64,000 nucleotides of DNA from the NCBI GenBank assembly GCA_029263415.1, contig JAJCXN010000056.1, positions 248,001-312,000 of the forward strand. The letters run 5' to 3'. A program made the translations under genes and the position numbers. Under the pieces are notes generated by a model that was not told the origin of the DNA, did not search any database, and saw only the letters and a program-made list of their open reading frames with translations. Below, piece after piece: positions 1-7,813 of the stretch. Source of the DNA: Acidobacteriota bacterium (lineage in GTDB: Bacteria; Acidobacteriota; Thermoanaerobaculia; Multivoradales; Multivoraceae). How positions within the stretch are numbered: position 1 is the first letter of the stretch; each line of letters opens with the position of its first letter.

Positions 1-611
1 TCGACGATGAAGGCGGGCAAGCCGGCAACGACCAGCAGAGCAACTGCCCACGGTGAGAATCCAAGCAGCAACACAGCGAAGGTTGCGATCGAAATCAAGT
101 TCTGCATTAAGCCGAAGGTCTTGGTAACCAAGCTGACCGGGCGAGTTGAAGCTTGGCGCCGAGCGCGGGTGAGCTTGTCGTAGAACTCCGAATCCTCGAA
201 CTGCGCAAGTTCGAGGGTGACCGCCTTCTCCAAGATCATCTCGTTGACACGAAAGCCAAGCTGGGCCTGGAGCAACGACTGACAGACCGCGATCGCTCGC
301 TGGGATGCGGCAAGCGCGGCCATCACCACCCCTTCGACACCAATCCAATAAAGCACTGGTTGCCCCACGTCCCGCCAGCTGGCCCCCTCTTGAGCCGCAG
401 CAGACGCTGCGACGACGGCGTCAACGATATGCCGACCGACCCAGGCTGCGGCCGCTGGCAGCACCGCTGCGACCAAGGTCGCCAACCCGAAACCGAGAGT
501 CAGCCGACGGTTGGTCGTCCATACCAGTTCGATGGCCCGCTTGGAGTAGCGAAAGACCCCAAGGAACTGAGTGGGGCGCAGAGTGGTCGATTCGTCAGGA
601 GGGGGCACCAT
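1..611 (-). CDS. ABC exporter, N-terminal transmembrane part (cut by window edge)
   Basis: The reverse strand reads open from an ATG at 611 to the window edge, giving about 203 residues without a stop. The protein begins with a short hydrophilic stretch (MVPPPDESTT), then a first membrane segment around residues 35-55 and a second around 85-105. It contains the motif LAQFEDSEFYDKLTRARRQ, typical of the intracellular loop of ABC exporters that carry membrane and ATPase domains in one chain, followed by a further hydrophobic hairpin. The ATP-binding half should lie to the left of the window. The substrate cannot be told. Alternative starts upstream of 611 are possible, because no strong ribosome-binding site precedes this ATG. 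Confidence 0.8.
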   Translation of the reverse strand, partial: MVPPPDESTTLRPTQFLGVFRYSKRAIELVWTTNRRLTLGFGLATLVAAVLPAAAAWVGRHIVDAVVAASAAAQEGASWRDVGQPVLYWIGVEGVVMAALAASQRAIAVCQSLLQAQLGFRVNEMILEKAVTLELAQFEDSEFYDKLTRARRQASTRPVSLVTKTFGLMQNLISIATFAVLLLGFSPWAVALLVVAGLPAFIV

Positions 612-700
612 GGAGGTGCTGAGACTACTAGCACTCAGCTGCACTGAAGCGAAGGATCGTCTCGGGTGCCCGCGCCCGCAATCGAAGCGAGTTCCTCGCC

Positions 701-1990
701 CTACTCGTAGAGCAGGGCTCCCAACCGTCGAGAACGCCATGTCTTAGCGTCAGCAGCGACCACGGCTAGATGTTGGTCGAGCGGCTCTCCCCCGACCAGT
801 TGATCGCGGGCTACGGGGGTACCCAGCAGCCAGGTCAAGGCCTCGCCACCGCGACGCAGTTCGAACTCGGGGTGCCGGGCCAACCGACTGAGCAACGTGA
901 GACCCAGCGCGTACTGATCGATGCTGCCTGGGCCCGGCTCTAGGCGTAGGCCGTGACATTGCTCACCGAGGAACTTCGGAGCAGCAGCTGCCGCTGATGC
1001 CAAGGGCTTGAACTCGGTCGCGACTGCAACGACATTGAACTCAGCAAACAGCTGAATGAGGTCGGCACGCAGCGCTGGATCGAACCATGGTGCCCCGATC
1101 ATAAGGAAAGGTGCCTCGGTGCCGCGGCCTTCGGAGACATTGGTCGCCTCCAGCATGGCGGTGGCTGGATAAAGCAGAGCCGCGGATGGGCTGCGCAAGT
1201 TGGGCGACGGGTTGCGCCAATTGAGGCCGGTATCAGCCCAGGTTTGCGATCGACGCCAGCCTTCGAGCGGAATCACATACAGCCGACCGGCCGAAAGAAC
1301 GCTATATGAACGCGCCTCTTGGAAAGAGTGCATCGCCATTTCACCGACGGTCAAGCCCGAAACGAGTGTGCCCGGCGCCCGACTAACCAGGCTCAAGGCG
1401 ACCGAAGGATCACGCACAGGGCCCGAAACGTGCTGGCCTCCGAGTGGGTTCGGTCGATCGAGAACCACCACATCAAGGCCGGCGTCCAGTGCCGCTTGAA
1501 CGCTGAGCAACATGGTACTCGCGTAGGTATAGAAGCGAACCCCTGCGCCTTGCAAGTCGACAACCAGTACATCAAGGTCTGCGAGCTGCTCAGCGCTTGG
1601 GCTGGTGCGGGCACCGTAGAGGGAAACCACCTCAAGACCGCTATAAGCGTCCACTCCATCGACGACTGTTTCGCCGGCGGCAGCTGTTCCCCGCAAACCA
1701 TGCTCTGGAGAGAACAGCCGGCGAACGTCGTAGTCATGTCCAAGGAACACGTCAATCGCGTGCCGCCCAGTTCGGGTCATCGAAGCGCCGTGCACAACTA
1801 ACCCGATGCGTTGACTCTCAAACAACGGGTCTCCGTCGCGCTCGAGCACATCGAGGCCAGTCAGTACCACCGAAGGCTGTAGCGGCGCTGTGTCGGTCGA
1901 ATCAGGATTGGTGCGCTCGCCAGGGCCACATGAATAGAGGATCACCGCGCCAAGACAAACAACGATGACTCCGACCTGTCGTTTTCTCAT
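701..1990 (-). CDS. namZ: DUF1343 / NamZ-like exo-beta-N-acetylmuramidase lipoprotein
   Basis: This 429-residue protein starts with a lipoprotein signal whose lipobox is LYSC (lipidated Cys about residue 21). The rest matches the DUF1343 family along its length. It has the conserved SPEHGLRG block (about 94-101), LVVDLQGAGVRFYTY (about 142-156) and the LDRPNPLGG block. Characterised members (NamZ) remove terminal N-acetylmuramic acid from peptidoglycan chains, and the conserved acidic residues in these blocks are presumed catalytic. Its ATG overlaps the stop of the upstream M14 peptidase gene by 4 bp (ATGA), so the two are translationally coupled. Both could work on cell-wall fragments in the periplasm or at the outer membrane. 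The family assignment is firm; activity on MurNAc is inferred from it. Confidence 0.85.
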   Translation of the reverse strand: MRKRQVGVIVVCLGAVILYSCGPGERTNPDSTDTAPLQPSVVLTGLDVLERDGDPLFESQRIGLVVHGASMTRTGRHAIDVFLGHDYDVRRLFSPEHGLRGTAAAGETVVDGVDAYSGLEVVSLYGARTSPSAEQLADLDVLVVDLQGAGVRFYTYASTMLLSVQAALDAGLDVVVLDRPNPLGGQHVSGPVRDPSVALSLVSRAPGTLVSGLTVGEMAMHSFQEARSYSVLSAGRLYVIPLEGWRRSQTWADTGLNWRNPSPNLRSPSAALLYPATAMLEATNVSEGRGTEAPFLMIGAPWFDPALRADLIQLFAEFNVVAVATEFKPLASAAAAAPKFLGEQCHGLRLEPGPGSIDQYALGLTLLSRLARHPEFELRRGGEALTWLLGTPVARDQLVGGEPLDQHLAVVAADAKTWRSRRLGALLYE

Positions 1991-3738
1991 TCCCTATCGC
2001 CCGGTTGGGGGTCAACCTGCGAAACCTGCCGACCATCGAGCCAAACACCCTGAATTGCAAGCCGACCGACACGCGCTGCATGTAGAGGTGACTCGAGCGG
2101 GACTTGGCCTCGGTTCTCGGACCGATTCAGTACCAGGAAGGACGCTGCACCGAAACGACTGAGGTTACGCGCTTCTAACAGCGCCTTAGCAAGAGCCCCC
2201 TCATCAACCGGCTCGCCCAAGATCTCTTCTAAGGCGTCGCTGAAAACAGGAGAGGTCGTCCGTCCATCGTCGACACGATTCAACCCAGACTTTGCTACCA
2301 GCGTCGGAAAGGCTGCTTCTAAGACAATACGAACGGACGCGAGATCGATCCCTGCGAGCGCCCGAGCATGGTCGCTAGCGGCGCTCCAGTCCCGCGGCTT
2401 CACCCGCCACACCACTTCTCCTACACCCAGCGATGTCCATCGTCCAAGAGTCCAAGCGCTCAATAGGTCGTCGGCCCGATATCCGTCGATTCCGATTCGC
2501 AGCAACGGTAGAAGTATGGATGCCTCGGCGGCATCAGTACGGGCGGCAAACAGCAGCCTCGCGTCGCCGAGCTCTTGAATCGAGGATCCCTGATGTCCGA
2601 CCCCACGTTGACGGAGCGATACCAGCGACTCAGACTCATCCGGCGACGCGCAAGCGAGCGCGCGTTCGGCAACTTGCACGTCGAAGGCAACATCGCTCCG
2701 CGAGGCCCGTAGCTCCTTGCCATTGCTGCGCAGCACAGCGGCACCTCGCATGATCACGTCGACCAGACCATCGCTGCGATTAGATGGAATCGAGCGGTAG
2801 CCATCGACCGTGAAGTCGGCCGCATCGTTACGCGCCAGCTCATCCAAGGCGCGCACGAGGCCAGCGAAGGTGAGGGCGCTCAAGAAGGAAAAATGCTCAC
2901 CCTCCGGCATGCCTCCGCTCTCCATCAAGACGATCGGTGTACCCCAGGCGGTCAGATTGTCGCCGAACGATCTCTCACTCCAATCCTCGTCATAGCGGCC
3001 AACGCCACCAGGGATGACCGAGCGAAACGTGTCAGCTAAAGCCGCAGCCACGCGCATCGCGCGGCGCCGACCGTCGGTAACCGTCTGGGCGGCATCACCG
3101 GCAACTGCCAGCACAGATTGAGTCGCCAAGACATCGGTGTCGCCCACCAGCTTGCTGCGATCTTGATCGTGCAGGTTGAAGCCAAGAAACGGCTGGTGTT
3201 GATCACGCAGCTGTTTGAGCAAGCGTCCCTCGGGCGTTGCGAGCTGTCGCGCGTCTCGATTGATGTCAATCCCCTGCGCGCTGCGACGCGTGGCCCGCTC
3301 AGTGCCGTCCGGATTGAGCATCGGCACAATGAGCAAAGTGAACTCGTCGAGTATTCGACGCGCAACCGCGGCGCCCGACTCGCTCGACCGCAAAAGGTAG
3401 TTGACCAGGTCAAGCACCGCAGGTGTCGCCGAAGCCTCGTCCCCGTGCATCTGCGACCAAAGCAGAATCTTGCGCTCTCCCCTACCGAGCGTCAGCAGAC
3501 GGATAGATCGTCCTTCAAACGAGGAACCGACTTGTTCTACCTGCAACTGCTGGCCAAACTGCTCGGCGAGGAGGTCGATCGCCGCTTGCACATCCTGGTG
3601 CTTCAAGCAGGGTGGCGACACAGCGGTCACGCGGTGAGCCCGCCAAACGGCAAGAAGGTCTTCAGTTGTTGTCGGCGGAACGGTCGCGATCATGGCGGCG
3701 AGCAGGGTGGCCTTGAGGGCTACGGTGGTGAGAAGCAC
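1987..3738 (-). CDS. M14 family zinc carboxypeptidase, exported
   Basis: This 583-residue protein has an N-terminal signal sequence (hydrophobic residues about 4-20). An M14 metallopeptidase domain follows. Zinc ligands are visible as H98 and E101 in the motif MHGDEASATP and as H190 in NLHDQ. The substrate carboxylate-binding pair is N160-R161 in GIDINRD, and a likely catalytic Glu lies in LMESGG (about 270). The C-terminal 280 residues are outside the recognised catalytic domain and I do not identify them. The gene is the first of a two-gene operon with the NamZ-like lipoprotein. The pairing suggests processing of peptides, possibly muropeptides, outside the cytoplasm. The exact substrate cannot be read from the sequence. 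Confidence 0.85.
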   Translation of the reverse strand: MLLTTVALKATLLAAMIATVPPTTTEDLLAVWRAHRVTAVSPPCLKHQDVQAAIDLLAEQFGQQLQVEQVGSSFEGRSIRLLTLGRGERKILLWSQMHGDEASATPAVLDLVNYLLRSSESGAAVARRILDEFTLLIVPMLNPDGTERATRRSAQGIDINRDARQLATPEGRLLKQLRDQHQPFLGFNLHDQDRSKLVGDTDVLATQSVLAVAGDAAQTVTDGRRRAMRVAAALADTFRSVIPGGVGRYDEDWSERSFGDNLTAWGTPIVLMESGGMPEGEHFSFLSALTFAGLVRALDELARNDAADFTVDGYRSIPSNRSDGLVDVIMRGAAVLRSNGKELRASRSDVAFDVQVAERALACASPDESESLVSLRQRGVGHQGSSIQELGDARLLFAARTDAAEASILLPLLRIGIDGYRADDLLSAWTLGRWTSLGVGEVVWRVKPRDWSAASDHARALAGIDLASVRIVLEAAFPTLVAKSGLNRVDDGRTTSPVFSDALEEILGEPVDEGALAKALLEARNLSRFGAASFLVLNRSENRGQVPLESPLHAARVGRLAIQGVWLDGRQVSQVDPQPGDRE

Positions 3739-3821
3739 GTAGTGGCTCCGAAGTCAGGAGGGACTCGTGTGTCTATTGAACCCTAGCCGACGTCGAAGTG
3801 TTTCAACCTCTCAGAGTCCAA

Positions 3822-5213
3822 TCAACCCAAAGCGATGGTGGCGTATGACCGACCCTCCCGCTCCTGCCCCTCTTCCCAACTCTCGAGAAAGTGCGGGATG
3901 CAGCCGGCAACGCCCTCTACAAGCTCGGCGATCATTTTCATATGGGTCTTGCGACTGGTCGTGTTGGCAGCATCCTCACTGCTCGAAAACCACAGGTGGT
4001 AAGTGCCCAGTTCGCCGACCAGCGCGCCACGAACGTCCATGACTAGCTCCACCACGTCCTTTTCTGGATTGTGGTGCGAGCCGTTGCCGCAGAACAGGTA
4101 GTGGTCAGCGGTGATCAAAGAGAAGAAACCGTCTGCATCAATGTTGTCGCTGGCACCGTGGTGAGGAATCTTCAGAACATCCACGTGCAGGCTCGCTGTA
4201 TCGTCATCGTCTTCGGGAAGCAAACCGTGCATTCTCGAGCCCCGCAGAATCTCACTCGCGGTGCCATCACCGGTCAGCAGTAGGCTCTTGCCATCGGATT
4301 CCACCAGCATCAGAAGCGACGCAAGGTTGGGCGGAGTGATGGTAGACCCATCGCCTAACCGATCGGCTAGGTTGGCGAGCACTGCGCCGAAGACCACCGG
4401 GTGGCCAGCGTCCAGGCGCTCACTCTCGATCTGAGCCTCCCGGCGCAACTCCTCTGCCAAGGCGGCGTTGTTGTTGACCCACTTGCGCCACTCCTGTTCA
4501 AGCCTAACCAGATCCCCTCGGCTTGGCCCAAGGATCCTGACCTCGAAGTCGCCAACTGCAAGCTGTCCGTTGCCAACTGAGCCCGCGCCCGTTTCGTCAC
4601 CTAAGAACATCAGGGTCTCAGGAGCCGAGGGACCGTTAACCGTTAGGCCTAGCTGATCTTCGCTCAGCCGGTTGCGCAAGATCACCGCCTCCTTGACCCC
4701 TTGAGCGATGTTGGCTGTGTCTTCCAGGTCCTCTTCGAAACCGCTGTCTAAGAGCTGCATGCGCATCGCACTCACCAGAAAATCATCGATTTGACTCTGG
4801 GCGAACGGCACTTCGCTGTCGTGGTTGACCTGTTCCTTGAACCCGTTGTGCCACACCGCACCCACATCGGGCGGCTCAGGCGCCTTGGGCTCAAGGCGAC
4901 GCAGAGCACGCTCCCGATTTTTGACCTCGTCTGGGCTCAGCCCAGGACGCTCCTCTTCGAGTCGGGCCTCGTGGATCCGGTAGACCCGCCAAGCCACCTT
5001 CTCGTCGAACAGGTCGACAATGCCCGAAATGTGGTCGTTGTCGATGTGGGAGACCACCACTAGGTCGAGGTCGCGACCTACAAGGTCAGGCGCGGTGTGG
5101 TCTCTGAACGACGTCTTGCGACCGCCATCGACCAGCATTCTTGAGCCGTCGACGTCATTCGATTCCACCAGTAGACAGTCGCCGTCCGTCGCTTGGTACA
5201 TCCTGATTCGCAT
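3822..5213 (-). CDS. ComEC-like metallo-beta-lactamase-fold hydrolase, partner of S8 protease
   Basis: The protein carries a metallo-beta-lactamase fold like the one attached to ComEC/Rec2. It has an N-terminal GDCLLVE strand, MLVDGG, and the metal-binding motif SHIDNDH (H56, D58, D60, H61 counted from the ATG at 5213). Further signatures are a C-terminal LLTGD and a KIPHHGASDN motif. No signal peptide or membrane segment is seen, so it should be cytoplasmic. I chose the ATG at 5213 because it lies 4 bp after the TAG of the protease gene and a GGGGAGG sits just upstream inside that gene; an in-frame TTG at 5243 would overlap the protease gene. The middle (about residues 90-190) is an acidic, charged insertion. 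Genes of this type pair with proteases or NTPases in several conflict systems, but here the substrate is unknown. Confidence 0.8.
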   Translation of the reverse strand: MRIRMYQATDGDCLLVESNDVDGSRMLVDGGRKTSFRDHTAPDLVGRDLDLVVVSHIDNDHISGIVDLFDEKVAWRVYRIHEARLEEERPGLSPDEVKNRERALRRLEPKAPEPPDVGAVWHNGFKEQVNHDSEVPFAQSQIDDFLVSAMRMQLLDSGFEEDLEDTANIAQGVKEAVILRNRLSEDQLGLTVNGPSAPETLMFLGDETGAGSVGNGQLAVGDFEVRILGPSRGDLVRLEQEWRKWVNNNAALAEELRREAQIESERLDAGHPVVFGAVLANLADRLGDGSTITPPNLASLLMLVESDGKSLLLTGDGTASEILRGSRMHGLLPEDDDDTASLHVDVLKIPHHGASDNIDADGFFSLITADHYLFCGNGSHHNPEKDVVELVMDVRGALVGELGTYHLWFSSSEDAANTTSRKTHMKMIAELVEGVAGCIPHFLESWEEGQEREGRSYATIALG

Positions 5214-5217
5214 TTGC

Positions 5218-7515
5218 CTAGCCCTCCCCTGTGTGCTGGCCAAGTGGTTGCGAACCAGGAGGACCAGTGCGTGGAAAGAGGTCTTCCATGCGGTTCAGCG
5301 CAAGGACCTCCGCACGGATGCGATCGAAGGCAAGCGGCCCGAACCCGGCGTCGTTGCGCCATTGGAAGTCGCTACCAGGCAACGGCTCGGCGCACCGGCG
5401 CAAAATCCCTTGAACCTGCGGTGCGGTGAGGTCCGGTTGTTCACTCAGCATCTGCGCGGTGAGCCCGCACACCAACGGCGACGCCATCGACGTACCCGAC
5501 ATCGCAACCCACTGCTTGTCTGCGTCAAACCCACTGGCGGCGAGGATGTCGGTGCCGGCAGCGCACACTTCCGGTTTCTGACGGCCATCACGGGTCGGGC
5601 CCTGCGAGCTGGTGATACTGATCTTGGATCGCTCTTCGTCAAGATTTGCAACCGCGATCACGTTGTGGCCGCACGCTAAAGAACTCACCGAAGACTCGTC
5701 GACATTGGTCCCCGCAGAAAAGAATGAGGGCAACGCCCACAGCTCGCGTCGGCCAGCTCGGCCGAGAGGCCTAGGATCGTCGCGTTCGATCCAACCGTGG
5801 TAGCGACCGTCCCGTACTTCGAGTCCCTTGAGTCGCACGGTCCAGGTACCAGCCGCAACCCCGGTCGGGCGAGTGGCCGAAAAGAACGGGCTCAAAAAAA
5901 TCGCGATGCGATTAGCTCCATTCGAAACGGCAAAACGGTCGGAGTAGACACTCACGAACATCGAGCCGTTGATCATCTTGTTCTCAATGAACTGGCCTGG
6001 CCCGACCTCGGGCAGCCAGGTCCCATCTGGAGTCCGAATACGAACCGAGAACAGATCTTGGGCCTCATACCAAATCTCGAGCTCGTTCTCTGAGAAGTCG
6101 CCCTGGCCATCTCCCGGCACCACCCACTGCAAGTCGCGAGTCAGCCCCTCAGCTTGGATCCTGCCACCGGTGTGAATCCGGCCCACCATGTAGCCGAGAT
6201 CGCCGGGCTCGGTCGGGCCCTGCTGACCTGCATTGCCCGCGGCCACGGTCACCGATAGACCGGGCTCTGAGAGCACGTGATCCAGCCAACGATTAACACC
6301 GCTCGATCCGTCATGTGCGTGCCCGTTGGTGCCCAGCGAGATATTGATGGCCAAAGGCAAGTCTGCAAGCGCAACGTCCAACTCTTGCGCCCGACGCTCG
6401 CGCACCTTCAAGAGGTACTCCACTGCGTCGGCGATACGGGTCGAGTCATAGAACGAACGGCGGCGATCCTCATCCTCGGTTGGCAGATGAATCGACACGC
6501 CGACCAACTCGGCATGAGGACAAACCCCGCTCAAGCCACCGGCGATACTGGCCACGTGCGTCGCATGCGACTCGACCATCATTAGACTCTGAGGTTCGAT
6601 TTCGGTGGCGCGTAGCCCGACCCGTTGCGCGTCCTCGACCGCCTGAAGCATGTGCTCCTTGCGAATCTCCGAGCCGTAGCTGAAGCCCTCAGGCGGATCG
6701 CGAAAGACGCCCTGCTGATCCCAGATGGATGAAAAGCGCGTACGCCGGGTCGACTCGGAGCGCCAGAAGTCGCGGTGGGCAAAGTCGAAACCTCCAACGT
6801 CGATAATGCCGACGAGGACCTTGGGTTTGCGGCGGCGACGATGCTCCGGCCATCCGGCCCTAGCCCGCTGACGTTGTCCGTTTGCGCGAGCGGCCAAGTC
6901 TGCGTTGCTCTCGCCGGTGCGGAGCTGGCCGCGCAACGGTTGGTGAAAGGTGACCCGTTCACTCGCTTCGACTCCGGCAACTTCAGGGCACGCCAACACT
7001 CGGCTGACGTCATCCAGTGACAATTCCGCTGTCACCACGTCTTCGCGACGAAACACGTTTTTACCGTCTTGCTGCGCTTCGCTGAGGATCTTTGCAAGCG
7101 TCGGTTCAATCTCGACCTTGGCTGATCGTAAGCGGACGAAGACGTTGGTCCGAATTCCGGTCGCAAAGCTCGACAGCTGACCGCGTTCCTTCACCCGATC
7201 CAACGCCACGTCAACCTCGGCCGCCTCTGACACACTTTCAACTTGCGCATACCCGGTGCTGCGCGACTCCTCAGTGATCAGTACGAAGTCGCGCTCATCG
7301 TCGTCAGTGACCACCATGGTGGCATCGCGCACGCAGCGCAACCCGTTGACGGTGCGCGAGCCATTCGCCACCAGCCGCAACTTGGGTGAAGCACTGAGTT
7401 CGTTGTCGAGTCGCGGCGTCGGTGCCGATGTCTTATCTGCCTTGAGTTTCCCCTCGGCGCCTTGCTGAGCCTTTCCCTGCTTCTTGACCGGTTGGTTTGC
7501 CACGTATCCCTCCAT
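5218..7515 (-). CDS. Subtilisin-like (S8) serine protease without signal peptide
   Basis: This 765-residue subtilase shows a complete catalytic set: D239 in VGIIDVGG, H317 in ESHATHVASIAGG, oxyanion N428 in VAAGNAG and nucleophile S676 in SGTSMASP. Residues 1-40 are Lys/Ala/Gln-rich and hydrophilic, with no signal peptide, so a cytoplasmic location is likely. Residues about 120-190 end in CPEVAGVEASE, which resembles an I9-type inhibitory prodomain. Between N428 and S676 lies a long beta-rich insertion (about 440-600). The start may be the ATG at 7515, or a GTG at 7503 that has GGAGGG just upstream. It is the first gene of a two-gene operon with the MBL-fold protein. Which protein it cleaves, and what activates it, are unknown. 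Confidence 0.88.
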   Translation of the reverse strand: MEGYVANQPVKKQGKAQQGAEGKLKADKTSAPTPRLDNELSASPKLRLVANGSRTVNGLRCVRDATMVVTDDDERDFVLITEESRSTGYAQVESVSEAAEVDVALDRVKERGQLSSFATGIRTNVFVRLRSAKVEIEPTLAKILSEAQQDGKNVFRREDVVTAELSLDDVSRVLACPEVAGVEASERVTFHQPLRGQLRTGESNADLAARANGQRQRARAGWPEHRRRRKPKVLVGIIDVGGFDFAHRDFWRSESTRRTRFSSIWDQQGVFRDPPEGFSYGSEIRKEHMLQAVEDAQRVGLRATEIEPQSLMMVESHATHVASIAGGLSGVCPHAELVGVSIHLPTEDEDRRRSFYDSTRIADAVEYLLKVRERRAQELDVALADLPLAINISLGTNGHAHDGSSGVNRWLDHVLSEPGLSVTVAAGNAGQQGPTEPGDLGYMVGRIHTGGRIQAEGLTRDLQWVVPGDGQGDFSENELEIWYEAQDLFSVRIRTPDGTWLPEVGPGQFIENKMINGSMFVSVYSDRFAVSNGANRIAIFLSPFFSATRPTGVAAGTWTVRLKGLEVRDGRYHGWIERDDPRPLGRAGRRELWALPSFFSAGTNVDESSVSSLACGHNVIAVANLDEERSKISITSSQGPTRDGRQKPEVCAAGTDILAASGFDADKQWVAMSGTSMASPLVCGLTAQMLSEQPDLTAPQVQGILRRCAEPLPGSDFQWRNDAGFGPLAFDRIRAEVLALNRMEDLFPRTGPPGSQPLGQHTGEG

Positions 7516-7643
7516 CGGGCGTTCTGATGTCGCGCGGGTAACTGTTGTGATTCGAGAACAGCTCTATCAACGATCTATTGTCTAGTAACGCACATTCTGA
7601 CTGTTTGAGGACGCTCGGCTCGAATGGTGTCTAGCCAGCAAAC

Positions 7644-7671
7644 GCAAAAAGCCGGCGACATGGTCGCCGGC
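7644..7671 (-). terminator. Rho-independent terminator of the Oar-like receptor gene
   Basis: A perfect 9-bp stem (GCCGGCGAC / GTCGCCGGC) with a 3-nt loop at 7651-7671 is followed, on the minus strand, by five T residues (7650-7646). It lies about 140 bp past the stop of the TonB receptor gene and before the protease gene, so it should separate the two transcripts. Confidence 0.8.
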
Positions 7672-7702
7672 CGCTCTCGGTCGTCTTTGGCCGTCGGTGG
7701 AA

Positions 7703-7722
7703 CCAGTGATACGTATCACTGG
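7703..7722. repeat. Perfect 20-bp palindrome
   Basis: CCAGTGATACGTATCACTGG is its own reverse complement over all 20 bases. It lies in the 3' region between the receptor stop (7814) and its terminator (7651). The length and lack of a loop fit a dimeric protein-binding site better than an RNA hairpin, but the position downstream of a gene is unusual for an operator. The rest of 7516-7813 holds no gene that I can support; the A/T-rich part near 7570-7600 is the likely promoter region of the protease operon. Confidence 0.5.
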
Positions 7723-7813
7723 CCTCACCAACATCACTTGCTAGCTCCAAGCGCCTCCGGCGCGTCGCAAGGTGAGCTGACCTCAGCGGACGGTCAGAAA
7801 CCGTCTCGATTGA

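Noticed and set aside
153-647. Open plus-strand frame of 164 residues at the left edge
   Set aside because: It is the complement of the ABC-exporter gene at 1-611, whose membrane and loop motifs are clear; the plus-strand product is Arg/His-rich without motifs.
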